DNA of 64,000 bases from Deltaproteobacteria bacterium (GCA_016874755.1 VGTH01000015.1:1-64000), one strand, 5' to 3'; positions 28,877-38,783 are shown, numbered from the stretch's first letter. Made by a program: numbers and translations. Notes: generated by a model from the sequence alone, not told the origin.

Positions 28877-29572
28877 TTAGCCTTTCGCCCGTCGCCCTTG
28901 GCCGAACAGCACTTTCTTGGCTTCCTCACTTATCCCGCGTGAAGTATTAACCGTGTCCGCAATCGCGTAGGCGCGCTTGACCGCCTCACGCTGTTGAATC
29001 TTTTCGAACCAGCGTTTGAGATTCGGGAAGTCAGTGAGATTCATCCCTTGCCGCTCATGCAGGAGGATCCAGGGATAACAGGCCATGTCGGCGATGGAGT
29101 ATTCGCCGGCGGCGTATTCGCGATCGGCTAAGCGCTCGTCGAGCACGCCGTAAAGGCGTTCAGTTTCTTTGGTGTAGCGCTCGATGGCGTAGGTGATTTT
29201 CTCTGCGGCGTAGCCGCGAAAATGATGATTCTGCCCCAACATCGGTCCCAACCCGCCCATCTGCCAGAACAACCACTGCATGACTTCAACGCGCCGGCGC
29301 ACATCGCGTGGCAGAAATTTGCCGCTCTTGTCGGCGAGATACTCTAGAATCGCCCCCGACTCGAAAACACTGATCGGCGCGCCGCCGTCGGCGGGACCGT
29401 TGTCGACAATCGCCGGAATGCGATTGTTGGGCGATATCTTCAGAAACTCCGGCTTGAACTGATCGCCCTTGCCGATGTTAATCGGTTTGACGTTGTAGGC
29501 GACGCCCGCTTCTTCGAGGAATATCGTAATCTTGTGACCATTCGGTGTGGTTCAGTAGTAGAGATCGATCAT
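28877..29572 (-). pseudogene. Glutathione S-transferase (YfcG/YghU type) with an in-frame TGA at codon 7
   Basis: From ATG 29572 the frame reads MIDLYY, then TGA (29552-29554), then TTPNGHKITIFLEEAG, and continues without break to 28877: 231 codons plus the final stop. The family has Trp or Ala at this place, so TGG to TGA is a one-base change. The rest of the protein is intact and YfcG-like (KISPNNRIPAIVD, FESGAILEYLA, GGLGPMLGQNHHF). Possible readings are a nonsense mutation, a base-call error, readthrough, or internal initiation at GTG 29302, which would lose the thioredoxin-fold domain. The first two seem most likely. Confidence 0.75.
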
Positions 29573-29583
29573 CACCACCTCCG

Positions 29584-29609
29584 GTGCCTGTTGCCTCACG
29601 CCTGTTGCC
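29584..29609. repeat. Direct repeat of GGCAACAGGC (minus strand)
   Basis: Two copies, one after the other, overlap the 3' end of the molybdenum hydroxylase gene. The upstream copy encodes its last residues (RQQA) and the TGA follows at 29596-29598. Confidence 0.55.
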
Positions 29610-31839
29610 TTCTTAATTCCCGATACACCTTCTCCGCCGTTACCGGCACATCGAACAAGCGCACGCCCACCGCATCGGCAACGGCATTGCAAATCGCCGC
29701 CGGTGGCGTGACGTTGGCGTGTTCGCCGATGCCTTTGGCTTCGTAGGGGCCCGGGCCATTTTTGCCTTTGACCAGGACGGTTTTGAACTTTGGGATATCG
29801 ACGATGTTAGGGATCTTGTACTCGCCCAAATTGGTTTGGGTTACTTTGCCTTGATCGTGGGTGATCTCTTCCATTAGTCCCGAACCGATCGCCATGATGG
29901 CTTCGCCGTCGATCTGGCCCTGGTGGCCGAGCGGGTTGATGATCGTGCCGACGTCGTGGTCGGTGACGAATTTGTTGAGCTTGACGCGGCCAGTGTCGCG
30001 GTCGACTTCGACCTCGGCGACCTGGGCGATGAACGAAGTCGACGAGCCTTTGCGCGGCACTTCGGTCTCGACGCTGACGGTCACCGGAGTGCCGATGGCT
30101 TTGACAATGTCCTTTAGCGAGAGCGGTTTGGTTTTGGCGCCTTTGGCGCTGAACTTGCCTTTGGCGTAGCTCACTTTGTCCTCGGCGCAAGCTAAGTTTT
30201 TAGCGGCGATGGCGTTGAGTTTGGCCTTTAGTTCGCCGCAGGCCTGATAGGCCGCCGCGCTGTTGATGTTGGTCGAGCGGCTGCCGCCAAAACCGACATC
30301 GACGCTGTAGTTGACGTCCGCCGTGTTGCCGATCTTGCAGCGCACGTGATCGTAGGGCACTTGCATCTCATTGGCGACGGTCTGGCAGAGCACCGTTTGT
30401 AATCCCGTCCCCTGATCGCCGGCGACGGTGAAAACGGTGAACGTGCCGTCCGCTTCGGCAGTTAAGTTTACCCATACTTTGCCGGCGCCCGTGCCGCGCT
30501 CGTACATCGCGACGCCGCGGCCGACGTTTGATTTTTTTGGCGATTTCCAACCCGCCGCATCGAGGGCGGCTTTGAGCGTCTCTTTCGCTTTGACGCCGAT
30601 CCATTTTTTGCCCAGCGCGTTCTCGTCATCTTCCTCAACCAGGTTGATCATGCGAAACCTGGCCGGGTCCATTTTTAATTCTTTGGCGATCAAGTCCATG
30701 TGCGACTCGGCGGCGAAGACCGCTTGAATCGCACCCGGCGCGCGCCAAAAACCGCAGGGGACGGTATTCGTATAAACCTGCAGCGCTTCCATGTAGGTGT
30801 TGTCCATTTTGTAGGGCATCGCCGAGCCCGCACCGCCGATGCTGGCGCGGCCGGGCTTCATGCCGGCGTAGGCGCCGGTGCCATGGATCGCTTGCAGGTA
30901 GCGCGCGGTGATGCGGCCGTTTTTCTTCACGCCGGTTTTGACTTTGATGACCGTGTCGTGGTCGGGGTTCATCGCGGTCAATTCTTCGGAATGCGACAGG
31001 ACGATCTTCACCGGCCGGCTAGCGCGCTTGGCGAGGAAGTAACAAATGGGCAACTCACCGGCGCCGCTCTTGCCGCCGAAGTCGGCGCCGACGTGAACGG
31101 CTTGCAGATGAATATCACTCGGTTTGATGCCCACCGCTTTAGCAAACTGGGCGCGGGTGCCAAACGGTCCCTTGGTCGAAGCCCACGCGTGCACAGTGCC
31201 GTCACCGTCGATCTTGACCAAAAACGACTGCGGCTCGAGATAACCTTGATGGTGCATCGGCATGCGAAACGTGTGTTCGAGGACGAGATCCGCATCGGCG
31301 AATCCTTTTTCGATATCGCCCTTACCCCAGGTGAGCTTGTTGACGATGTTGCCGCCGGCCGGCGCCATGATGTCGGCCGGCGCGCCGTCATAGGCGGGCG
31401 CGTTGTCGTGCAGCACCGGCGCGCCAGGCTTGATCGCATCGACGACGTCGAAGACGGCGGGCAACTCTTCATATTCCACTTCAATCAAACTGACGGCTTC
31501 CTCGGCGGCGTCTTTGTCCTGCGCCGCCACCGCGGCGACCCGGTCGCCGACGAAACGGACTTTGTCCCAACAGAGGACCGGTATGTCGCGAATGCTTTTG
31601 CCTTGGTAATGCTCAGGCTCGTCCTTGCCGGTGACAACGGCTTTGACGCCGGGCACTTTCAGAGCTTTGGAAACATCGATGCTCTTGATGCGCGCGTGCG
31701 GGTAGGGGCTGCGCAAAATCCTGCCCCAGAGCGCGTCGCGAAAATGGACGTCGGCGCCGTAGATGGCGCGGCCGCTGACTTTGTCCGCGCCTTCAACCCG
31801 GCCGACGGCGGCGCCGATGATTGAGGATTCTCTTGCCAT
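29596..31839 (-). CDS. Xanthine-dehydrogenase-family molybdopterin-binding subunit
   Basis: 747 residues, matching the large subunit of CO/xanthine-dehydrogenase-type hydroxylases. The a/b hammerhead domain starts at GRVEGADKVSGRAIYGAD. Cofactor-binding blocks are HVGADFGGKSG, GFWRAPGAIQ and GDQGTGLQT. The catalytic Glu lies in EAKGIGEHANVTPPA near the C-terminus. The [2Fe-2S] and FAD subunits that normally accompany it are absent on both sides, so it must pair with proteins encoded elsewhere or work alone. It would need MCD cofactor. The last residues are encoded by a small direct repeat. Confidence 0.93.
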   Translation of the reverse strand: MARESSIIGAAVGRVEGADKVSGRAIYGADVHFRDALWGRILRSPYPHARIKSIDVSKALKVPGVKAVVTGKDEPEHYQGKSIRDIPVLCWDKVRFVGDRVAAVAAQDKDAAEEAVSLIEVEYEELPAVFDVVDAIKPGAPVLHDNAPAYDGAPADIMAPAGGNIVNKLTWGKGDIEKGFADADLVLEHTFRMPMHHQGYLEPQSFLVKIDGDGTVHAWASTKGPFGTRAQFAKAVGIKPSDIHLQAVHVGADFGGKSGAGELPICYFLAKRASRPVKIVLSHSEELTAMNPDHDTVIKVKTGVKKNGRITARYLQAIHGTGAYAGMKPGRASIGGAGSAMPYKMDNTYMEALQVYTNTVPCGFWRAPGAIQAVFAAESHMDLIAKELKMDPARFRMINLVEEDDENALGKKWIGVKAKETLKAALDAAGWKSPKKSNVGRGVAMYERGTGAGKVWVNLTAEADGTFTVFTVAGDQGTGLQTVLCQTVANEMQVPYDHVRCKIGNTADVNYSVDVGFGGSRSTNINSAAAYQACGELKAKLNAIAAKNLACAEDKVSYAKGKFSAKGAKTKPLSLKDIVKAIGTPVTVSVETEVPRKGSSTSFIAQVAEVEVDRDTGRVKLNKFVTDHDVGTIINPLGHQGQIDGEAIMAIGSGLMEEITHDQGKVTQTNLGEYKIPNIVDIPKFKTVLVKGKNGPGPYEAKGIGEHANVTPPAAICNAVADAVGVRLFDVPVTAEKVYRELRRQQA

Positions 31840-31897
31840 GCGAGATTCTCCTTCTGTAATTGGCTAACCTGGGTTATGAAGAGTAAGTAAAATGTTG

Positions 31898-31984
31898 CAC
31901 CACGAAGGCGCGGAGAGCACGAAGTTCGGAAAAGGTTCTTTTGAGTTTCCCTGCTTCGTGTTCTTCATGCCTCACTTCGTGGTG
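31898..31984. repeat. Dispersed inverted repeat of the CACCACGAAG family, copy 1
   Basis: The left arm CACCACGAAGGCGCGGAGAG continues to CACGAAGTTCGG (to 31928). The right arm CTTCGTGTTCTTCATG ends ACTTCGTGGTG (31953-31984). Together they can fold into a long imperfect hairpin. The repeat ends 10 bases before the next start codon. Confidence 0.75.
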
Positions 31985-31994
31985 AAGGTTTCTT

Positions 31995-32564
31995 ATGCTC
32001 CACTCCGCCCATTGCCGCGCTTGCAAAGTGCGCGTGCGTGAATTGCTCGCTGCCATTTACGGCGATTGCCAGGTCAATCGCGGTTTCGAGTGGCCGTCGC
32101 AACCGCAAGGCTACGCGCACACGCTGATCGGCGCGCCATTGCAGCAGATCGCCGATGCGCTAGGAAACCTGCGCGGCCACCGCGACTACATCAAAAGTCC
32201 AACCATGCCACCCTGCGACTATTTTATTGCCGACCCGGGTTTTATCTTAGAATTCGACGAGAGCCAACACTTTTCTTGGCCGCGGCTAATAACGCTGGCG
32301 CAATATCCGCAGGACCTCCAGGTTGGGTATTCGATCTCGCGCTGGCAAACGCTGTGCCGGCAGATCGCCGCGGTCGACAACACGCCGCTGGATCGCGACG
32401 AGCGGCGCGCGTGGTACGATACCCTGCGCGATTTGCTGCCTATCATTCATGGGTTTCGGCCGACGGTGCGGCTCTATGCGGGCGATTTCCAGTGGTGTGC
32501 GCTGGACCCGGGAAACGCGGCGGATCGGGCGACTTTCGCGGCTCGTTGTGAATCGAGGCTTTGA
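31995..32564 (+). CDS. Uncharacterised protein with a possible PD-(D/E)xK nuclease core
   Basis: 189 residues, no signal peptide. The segment D75-Y-F-I ... I-L-E86-F-D88-E-S-Q-H92 resembles the DF..(x)..E-x-D-G-S-Q-H signature of Vsr/DUF559-type nucleases, with E in place of G. The N-terminus carries a C-x2-C pair (HCRACK, residues 6-11) that might bind metal. No restriction-modification partner is nearby. It starts 10 bases after a dispersed repeat that may have displaced its native upstream region. The function is unproven; the nuclease link is inference from one motif. Confidence 0.6.
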   Translation: MLHSAHCRACKVRVRELLAAIYGDCQVNRGFEWPSQPQGYAHTLIGAPLQQIADALGNLRGHRDYIKSPTMPPCDYFIADPGFILEFDESQHFSWPRLITLAQYPQDLQVGYSISRWQTLCRQIAAVDNTPLDRDERRAWYDTLRDLLPIIHGFRPTVRLYAGDFQWCALDPGNAADRATFAARCESRL

Positions 32565-32696
32565 GCTTTGGGAGCGCCGTGCCCCTTGATACCGTCCCCG
32601 CGGACTTATTCAGAGAGTCGCATGTAGGAAAAGGCGATCAGGTGACATCGAGGGAGGGATTGAAAGTTCTCAGTTCATGGTTATCTTTGACTTTAA

Positions 32697-33698
32697 ATGG
32701 CGGAGCCTAACTATTATCAAACCCTCGGTTTACAGCGCGGCGCATCGAACGATGACATCCGCAAGGCTTATCGTAAACTGGCACGCAAGTACCATCCCGA
32801 CGTCAATCCCGGCAACAAAGAGGCGGAGGCCAAGTTCAAAGAGCTGTCAGTCGCCTACGATGTCCTAGGCGACGATAATAAACGTAAGCTGTACGACGAG
32901 TTCGGTGCGGCCGGCCTAGCTGCGGGCTTCGACCCAGCGCAAGCGCGCCGCTATCAGCAAGCGCAGCAGCAGTGGTCGCGGCAGGGAATGGGCAATGGCG
33001 ACGAATTCTCACCCGAGGGCTTCGGTGACTTGTTCAGTCATATCTTTAGCGGCGGCATGCATGGCGCGCGTGGTCCCGCACGCGGGTCCGATATTGAGTC
33101 GACGATAGATATCGACTTTCTCGACGCCGTGCGCGGTTTTCAAACTGCGCTCTCTTTGCAACGGGCGGTCAGCTGCGAGAGCTGCCACGGCAGCGGCAAG
33201 AAAGGCAGAGCCGATTGTCCGACTTGTGCCGGCACGGGGCGGCTGGTGCGCTCCGATACCTTGCGAGTTAACATCCCGCCTGGCGCCGAGCCAGGCAAGA
33301 AGATTCGTCTGCGCGGCAAAGGGCAGGCTGGTCTACGAGGCGCGCCGGCCGGCGACCTATACTTAACACCGCGGATTCGACCGCACCCGTTGTTCACGCG
33401 CTCAGGTCCGGACCTCATGATGGATTTACCGATCACTGTCGGCGAAGCGTTGCGCGGTTCCACCATCGATGTGCCCACGCCCAGCGGCACTATCAATGTG
33501 AAGGTACCTGCGGGCGCGCAAAACGGTCAGCAACTCCGTATCAAAGGCAAGGGTGTCGCGGCCCACGGCCAAACCGCGGCGGGCGACCTCTACCTGCGCC
33601 TGATGGTTCGGGTGCCGCAGGGGGCGCTTGCCAGCGATGTCGTGGACAAGATCGATGCGGCCTACGCCGCCGACGTGCGCAAAGATCTGCGCTTATAG
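32697..33698 (+). CDS. DnaJ-like co-chaperone with a half-size zinc-finger region
   Basis: 333 residues. The J domain covers about residues 4-70, with the HPD motif (KYHPDVNPG). A Gly-rich stretch ([12 protein letters not shown]) follows. Two C-x2-C motifs, C160/C163 (CESCHGSG) and C174/C177 (CPTCAGTG), then two C-terminal substrate-binding beta domains (about 190-320). Canonical DnaJ has four such motifs and two zinc sites; CbpA has none. This protein has exactly half a zinc-finger domain, enough for one site. It should stimulate a DnaK ATPase. No dnaK or grpE is adjacent. Confidence 0.9.
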   Translation: MAEPNYYQTLGLQRGASNDDIRKAYRKLARKYHPDVNPGNKEAEAKFKELSVAYDVLGDDNKRKLYDEFGAAGLAAGFDPAQARRYQQAQQQWSRQGMGNGDEFSPEGFGDLFSHIFSGGMHGARGPARGSDIESTIDIDFLDAVRGFQTALSLQRAVSCESCHGSGKKGRADCPTCAGTGRLVRSDTLRVNIPPGAEPGKKIRLRGKGQAGLRGAPAGDLYLTPRIRPHPLFTRSGPDLMMDLPITVGEALRGSTIDVPTPSGTINVKVPAGAQNGQQLRIKGKGVAAHGQTAAGDLYLRLMVRVPQGALASDVVDKIDAAYAADVRKDLRL

Positions 33699-33771
33699 TC
33701 GTTCCGTGTCCGCTATCAAAAAAATCGATGACTTGTTGCTACCGTGGCGTGGCTGACGTTAGACTGAACCT

Positions 33772-35067
33772 GTGAAAAAAGTCCTCGCGATTATCTTGGG
33801 CGGCGGTCAGGGGAGCCGCCTCTATCCGCTAACAAAATTGCGGGCCAAGCCGGCGGTGCCGCTGGGCGCCAAGTATCGGCTGATCGACATTCCGATCAGT
33901 AACTGCATCAATTCCGAAATCCAAAAAATTTACGTGCTGACCCAGTTTAATTCGGCGTCGCTCAACCGCCACATTACGCGGACCTATGCGATGGCTGGCG
34001 CCGGTTTCTCCCAAGGCTTTGTCGAAGTGTTGGCGGCGCAGCAGACCTCTGAAAAATCCACCTGGTTCGAAGGCACCGCCGATGCCGTCCGTAAGTACGG
34101 CAACCTGTTCGCCGAATGGAGCATGGATCAGTATCTGATCCTCTCCGGCGATCATCTTTACCGCATGAACTACGCCGATTTCGTTCAGCACCATCAAAAG
34201 ACCAAGGCCGATCTTACCTTGTCGGTGGTGGCCGTCGATGAAAGCCGCGCCTCGGAATTTGGCTTGATGAAAATCGACCAGAACGGTCGCGTGACTGCGT
34301 TCAGTGAGAAGCCGACAGGGGAAGCACTCAAAGCGATGGCAGTGGACACCACGGTGCTGGGTCTCTCGCCGCAGGAGGCTCGCGCGAAGCCCTACATCGC
34401 TTCCATGGGCATCTATGTCTTCGAGAAGCAGGTGATGCACGATTTGCTGAGCGAAAAGGTTGAACGCACCGATTTCGGCAAAGAGATCATTCCCGCGGCC
34501 ATCGAGCGGCACAAGGTGCAGGCTTATTTGTTCAACGACTACTGGGAGGACATCGGCACTATCGAGGCCTTTTACGACGCCAATCTGGCGCTCACCAAGC
34601 AGCCAGAGCCACTGTTTAGTTTCTATGATGAAAAAGCACCGATCTACACTCGCGAGCGCCATCTGCCACCGACCAAGCTGCTCGACAGCCACGTGATGGA
34701 GTCGATGGTGGGCGAGGGCTGCCTTTTGCGAGAATGCACCGTGAAGAAATCGGTCATCGGCGTGCGCTCGCGCATCGAAAGCGGCTCTGTGATCGACAGC
34801 GCTTTGCTGATGGGCTCGGATTTCTATGAGTCGCCGGTGGAACGTTTTCGCTTGCTGGAAAGCGGCGGTATTCCGCTGGGAGTCGGGAGCAACTCGACGG
34901 TCAAGAAAACCATCGTCGATAAAAATGCCCGCATCGGTCGCAACGTCCGGATTGTCAACAAAGACGGGGTTAGCGAGGGTGGCCGCGAGGCAGAAGGGTT
35001 CCTCATCAAGAGCGGTATCGTGGTCGTCATTAAGGACGCCACGATTCCAGACGGCACGATCATTTGA
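33772..35067 (+). CDS. glgC: Glucose-1-phosphate adenylyltransferase
   Basis: 431 residues from GTG 33772. The nucleotide-binding signature [22 protein letters not shown] is at the N-terminus. The blocks [25 protein letters not shown] and [10 protein letters not shown], and the left-handed beta-helix C-terminus, are closest to the cyanobacterial/plant type. It makes ADP-glucose for glycogen. No glgA, glgB or glgP is nearby. Its last eight bases overlap the 3' end of the convergent methyltransferase gene. Confidence 0.96.
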   Translation: MKKVLAIILGGGQGSRLYPLTKLRAKPAVPLGAKYRLIDIPISNCINSEIQKIYVLTQFNSASLNRHITRTYAMAGAGFSQGFVEVLAAQQTSEKSTWFEGTADAVRKYGNLFAEWSMDQYLILSGDHLYRMNYADFVQHHQKTKADLTLSVVAVDESRASEFGLMKIDQNGRVTAFSEKPTGEALKAMAVDTTVLGLSPQEARAKPYIASMGIYVFEKQVMHDLLSEKVERTDFGKEIIPAAIERHKVQAYLFNDYWEDIGTIEAFYDANLALTKQPEPLFSFYDEKAPIYTRERHLPPTKLLDSHVMESMVGEGCLLRECTVKKSVIGVRSRIESGSVIDSALLMGSDFYESPVERFRLLESGGIPLGVGSNSTVKKTIVDKNARIGRNVRIVNKDGVSEGGREAEGFLIKSGIVVVIKDATIPDGTII

Positions 35068-36244
35068 TAGTCGAGTCGTGATCGGCGCCGGCCGCGCCAG
35101 CGGTAGTTTTGCGCAGGGTACCCGCGACCATTTTGTACTCGAACAAGCGACACTCCAAGGCGCCGTTGAACAGCGGCGTGCGCTTCGACACCGCTAGGCG
35201 GATCAGTTTGGGCAAGCGCATATCGGCGCTCAGGAAATAGGCTCGCCAGCCCGTGAACTGCTTTTTTAGCAAGTCGCCCAGCTTGGGGTAGAACTCGGCA
35301 AGTTGCTGCTGCTCGCCCAGGCGCACGCCATAGGGCGGGTTAGTAACGATGATGCCTTCCGGTGCGGGCGCGGTAAGCGACAGAGCGTCGGCCTGCTTGA
35401 GCTTGACGCACTCGCTTAAACCGGCGCGCGCGAGATTGGCGCGCGCAGCTTTGAGCACCCGGGCGTCGATGTCGCTGCCGAAGATTGCCAGAGGGCGCTT
35501 TGGCTGCTGCCGCGCTGTGGTTTGCCGCTGCAATTCCCGCCAGTGTTGCTCGTCGAAATTTCGCAATTTCTCAAAAGCAAATTCGCGCCCTAGCCCAGGC
35601 GCGATGTCGAGCGCCATGGTTGCCGCTTCGACTAGAATCGTCCCGCTGCCACACATCGGATCGAGCAGCGGCAGGTCCGGCGTCCAACCTGCTAGGCGCA
35701 ATATCCCCGCCGCGAGATTTTCGCGCAACGGCGCCGCGCCGGTGGCGCCGCGCTGGCCGCGTTTGAACAGCGGCTCACCGGTGGTGTCGATGTAAAGTGT
35801 GAATCCGCGATCGGTTAGATGGGCTTGGATCGGAATATCCGGCGCCCGGGTGTCGACGCTAGGACGCTGATTCGACAAGCGGCGAATCTTGTCGCAGATC
35901 GCGTCTTTGATTTTGAGCGTGACGAAGTTGAGGCTGGTCAGTGGGCTCTTGGTGGCCGAGACATCGATGCGAATGGTGCGCGCTGGGTCGAAATACTGCG
36001 TCCACGGCAGGGCGAATGCGGTGCGATAAATATCGTCTTCGCCGGCGTAGCTCGCGCTGCCGACTCGCCACAGTACCCGGCTGGCGATGCGGCTCTCCAG
36101 ATTAACGCGGTAGCACAGCGCGAAATTGCCGATGAACTCAACGCCGCCGCCCACCGCGTGAACTTTCTCCGCGCGCAGCTGGCGCAGCTCGTCTACCAAC
36201 ACCAACTCCAGGCCGCGCGGGCATGTGGCAAAGAATCTCTCCAT
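35060..36244 (-). CDS. THUMP-domain class I SAM-dependent RNA methyltransferase (RlmL N-terminal/YpsC type)
   Basis: 394 residues from ATG 36244 ([13 protein letters not shown]); the longer frame adds a tail without family similarity. A THUMP domain occupies about residues 45-155. The methyltransferase core has [14 protein letters not shown] (near 185), FGSDID, and the base-methylation NPPYG motif (near 305). The family makes m2G in 23S rRNA (position 2445 type). It overlaps glgC tail to tail by eight bases. Confidence 0.92.
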   Translation of the reverse strand: MERFFATCPRGLELVLVDELRQLRAEKVHAVGGGVEFIGNFALCYRVNLESRIASRVLWRVGSASYAGEDDIYRTAFALPWTQYFDPARTIRIDVSATKSPLTSLNFVTLKIKDAICDKIRRLSNQRPSVDTRAPDIPIQAHLTDRGFTLYIDTTGEPLFKRGQRGATGAAPLRENLAAGILRLAGWTPDLPLLDPMCGSGTILVEAATMALDIAPGLGREFAFEKLRNFDEQHWRELQRQTTARQQPKRPLAIFGSDIDARVLKAARANLARAGLSECVKLKQADALSLTAPAPEGIIVTNPPYGVRLGEQQQLAEFYPKLGDLLKKQFTGWRAYFLSADMRLPKLIRLAVSKRTPLFNGALECRLFEYKMVAGTLRKTTAGAAGADHDSTIK

Positions 36245-36373
36245 GGTCCAGCAATTTCGACTGCGAGCAAGATTGCATGAGCCAGCACCGTTGTCGAGCA
36301 CAGGTCAATGCGGTAGCGCTTTTAAACGTTGCGGCTCACTGATAAGGGTTGCCTAAATTTGAAGAGGAGAATT

Positions 36374-36451
36374 GCACCACGAAGGCGCGAAGCACACGAG
36401 GTTCGGAGAAGACTTTTTGATTCTTTTCTCTTTACCTTCATGATCTCGCGG
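36374..36451. repeat. Dispersed CACCACGAAG repeat, copy 2 (decayed right arm)
   Basis: The left arm CACCACGAAGGCGCGAAGCA continues to CACGAGGTTCGG, as in copy 1. The right arm keeps only ACCTTCATGATCTCGCGGTC and has lost the CTTCGTGGTG end. It occupies most of the 240-base gap before the next binding-protein gene. Confidence 0.65.
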
Positions 36452-36484
36452 TCAGATATAAGGTTTAGGGGCAGGGGGCTTGGG

Positions 36485-37441
36485 ATGAAGAGATTTGCAC
36501 TCGTATGTGTCTTGTTGGGCATCAGTTTTGGGCAAGGCGCGGCAGCGGAGAAGATCAAGTTATCGATCTCTTCGATCGACGTTTCGTTCTTGAACGCCGG
36601 TATCGCGCAGCAGCGCGGATTCTTCAAAGACGAAGGCCTCGATGTCGAAGTGATCCGGATGATTGCCAACGTGTCGATCAACGCCTTGGCCTCCGGTGAC
36701 ATTGATTATTCCATGGTATTTGCCTCGGTGATTCGCGGTGCGATGGTTGGTTTGCCGATGCGGGTGGTGGCTAATTTCATGGACAGCTCGACCCATGTGC
36801 TGTTGGCGCGGCCGCAATTCAAATCGGTGAAAGAGCTCAAGGGGCGAACCCTCGGCGTCAGTACCTTCGGCGCAACCGCCGAAGTGGCGGCCAAGATGAT
36901 GATTCGCCAGGGCGGTATCGATCCGGACAAAGAAATGAAAGTGGTGCCCTTGGGCTCGACGGGGGCGCGCTTCGCGGCGTTAAAAGAAGGCATCGCCGAC
37001 GTTGTTGTGCTCTCGCCGCCGGCCGACTCAGAAGGTGTCAAACAGGGCTTCAACGTCGTGGCGCGCGCGCATGAAGCGTTTCAAATGCCTTTTAGCGGCT
37101 TGGGGACCAATCTCAAGCGCTTAAAGGAGCGTCCCGATGAAGTGAAGCGGATGATCAAAGCGTTTATTCGCTCGAGCCGCTACGTGCGCCAAAACCGTGA
37201 AGGCGCCGTGCAGACGCTGATGAAATGGAGCCGCACCGACCGTGAGAGCGCTGAAGCGACTTATGACTCGACTTGGAAGATCTTCACCGAGGATGGCAAC
37301 ATGTCGCAGGACGGATTGAAGTTGGTGATCGATCAGGGGCGAGAGTCGAGCAAAATCACCCGTGCCGTAGCGATCTCAGAAGTGGCAGAGTTCGGCCCGC
37401 TGCGCGAAGCGCAGAAAGAGTTGGGAATAAAGCCGAGATAA
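36485..37441 (+). CDS. NMT1/THI5-like (NitT/TauT family) solute-binding protein
   Basis: 318 residues from ATG 36485, which opens a signal peptide (MKRFALVCVLLGISFGQGAAA). The longer frame upstream runs through a repeat and is not coding. Blocks IAQQRGFFKDEGLDVEVI, ASGDIDYSM and LKGRTLGVSTFG are typical of the family. Unlike the other copies it lacks the LDxSGFxDxLY tail. It opens the plus-strand catabolic island. No permease gene is nearby. Confidence 0.85.
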   Translation: MKRFALVCVLLGISFGQGAAAEKIKLSISSIDVSFLNAGIAQQRGFFKDEGLDVEVIRMIANVSINALASGDIDYSMVFASVIRGAMVGLPMRVVANFMDSSTHVLLARPQFKSVKELKGRTLGVSTFGATAEVAAKMMIRQGGIDPDKEMKVVPLGSTGARFAALKEGIADVVVLSPPADSEGVKQGFNVVARAHEAFQMPFSGLGTNLKRLKERPDEVKRMIKAFIRSSRYVRQNREGAVQTLMKWSRTDRESAEATYDSTWKIFTEDGNMSQDGLKLVIDQGRESSKITRAVAISEVAEFGPLREAQKELGIKPR

Positions 37442-37479
37442 GAGTGGCCACAAAAAGCGCAAAATAGAATCCGACATAG

Positions 37480-37500
37480 GGGCGGGTTTCAAACCCGCCC
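37480..37500. repeat. Hairpin GGGCGGGTTT-C-AAACCCGCCC
   Basis: A near-perfect palindrome 38 bases after the binding-protein stop codon, in a 248-base gap that otherwise holds only low-complexity sequence (CACAAAAAGCGC). It may serve as a terminator although only a short T-run (TTTT, 37507-37510) follows. Confidence 0.7.
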
Positions 37501-37689
37501 TCCGAATTTTCATCGTCGGGAGAATGCCGGCAAGTTGGAAGGTGGCTCTCCATGTTTAGCATCAAACTAGTCCTCTCCCCATTTTGTGCCCTCTGGGCTC
37601 TTTGTGGTTAAACCGCCCGAGTGTTTTGATCTTGATTCCCATCCGTTGGCTGTGATTTACCTGTGACGATCGGTTGTGGAGGCTGCGTC

Positions 37690-38718
37690 ATGGACAGTCG
37701 GTCAGCGTTTAGACTCGTTCTCGTCGTTCTTTTGCTCTCGTGCGGTGTCGCCTCCGCTCAAGAGTCCTACTACAAAGGCAAACAGGTCACCTTTCTCGTC
37801 GGCGCGCCGCCGGGCGGTGGCTTCGACACGATGACGCGCATTGTCGCGCGCCATCTTGGACGCCACATCCCCGGGAATCCGATCGTCGTCGTGCAAAACA
37901 TGCCCGGCGCGGGTACGGTGATCGCGGCTAATCATCTCTACAATCGTTCCAAACCGGATGGGCTCACCATCGGCGTGTGGGTCGGCAGCCTGGCGCTGCA
38001 AAAGTTCATGGGTGGCCCCGGTTTGGAGTTCGATCCGCTTAAGTTCGAATGGATCGGCGTGCCGGTGCAGCAGACGATGCTGTGCGCTTTCACCAAAGCT
38101 AGCGGCATCAACTCTATGGACAAATGGTATGCGTCCAAGACCCCGGTGAAGATGGGCGGGCAGGTGCCCGGGACGCGGCCTGACGATATTTCGTCGATCC
38201 TCAAAGCGGCGCTGAATCTGCCGATTCAATTGGTCCAGGGCTACAAAGGTACTGCTGATATCACGATGGCGGCCGAAGCGGGGGAGTTGGCGGGACAGTG
38301 TACCAGCTGGCAAGGCTTGAAAAGCAGTTGGCGCCGGCAGTATGAGGCCGGGGATGTGCACGTTGTGCTGCAAACCAATCGGAAATCGATTCCTGAATTG
38401 ACACACGTGCCGCTGGCGATTAGCTACGCCAAGACTGAGGACGCCAAACAGCTCATCGAAGTCGGTATCCACGATCTGAATGCGATCACGCTGGCCTATT
38501 CCGCGCCGCCAGGAACGCCGAAGGACAAAGTGCAAACGCTGCGAAATGCGGTCGCTGCGACGTTGAAAGACCCGGCGTTTCTCGCTGATGCGAAGGCGGC
38601 GCAACAGGATGTCGATCCCATAGGTGGCGAAGATCTAGCTGCGACAATTGCCGGGTTCAAACGCATTCCCGGGCCAGTGATGGCCAAGTTGGCCGAAATA
38701 TTGTTGCCGAAGAAATGA
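37690..38718 (+). CDS. TctC-type solute-binding protein
   Basis: 342 residues from ATG 37690, chosen over a GTG nine codons earlier because GGAGG (37678-37682) is correctly spaced. A signal peptide (about 1-24, GVASAQ) precedes the family blocks KGKQVTFLVGAPPGGGFD, ARHLGRHIPGNP and NMPGAGT. It binds carboxylates in the periplasm. TctA/TctB are absent, as is common for the large BUG-type expansions of this family. The next gene starts 65 bases later, after a small hairpin. Confidence 0.9.
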   Translation: MDSRSAFRLVLVVLLLSCGVASAQESYYKGKQVTFLVGAPPGGGFDTMTRIVARHLGRHIPGNPIVVVQNMPGAGTVIAANHLYNRSKPDGLTIGVWVGSLALQKFMGGPGLEFDPLKFEWIGVPVQQTMLCAFTKASGINSMDKWYASKTPVKMGGQVPGTRPDDISSILKAALNLPIQLVQGYKGTADITMAAEAGELAGQCTSWQGLKSSWRRQYEAGDVHVVLQTNRKSIPELTHVPLAISYAKTEDAKQLIEVGIHDLNAITLAYSAPPGTPKDKVQTLRNAVAATLKDPAFLADAKAAQQDVDPIGGEDLAATIAGFKRIPGPVMAKLAEILLPKK

Positions 38719-38727
38719 CGAACCTGG

Positions 38728-38747
38728 ATGCCGGCCTACGCCGGCAT
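38728..38747. repeat. Hairpin ATGCCGGC-CTAC-GCCGGCAT
   Basis: A perfect 8-bp stem with a 4-base loop between the TctC and M24 genes. The sequence CTGGATGCCGGC is a widespread intergenic repeat type. Confidence 0.7.
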
Positions 38748-38783
38748 GACGATAACACGCAACGGCGATTCACGAGGAGAACA

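Noticed and set aside
29552-29554. Selenocysteine at the TGA of the glutathione transferase
   Set aside because: Relatives have Trp or Ala here, not Cys, and I see no convincing SECIS-like hairpin just downstream; a TGG to TGA change explains it better.
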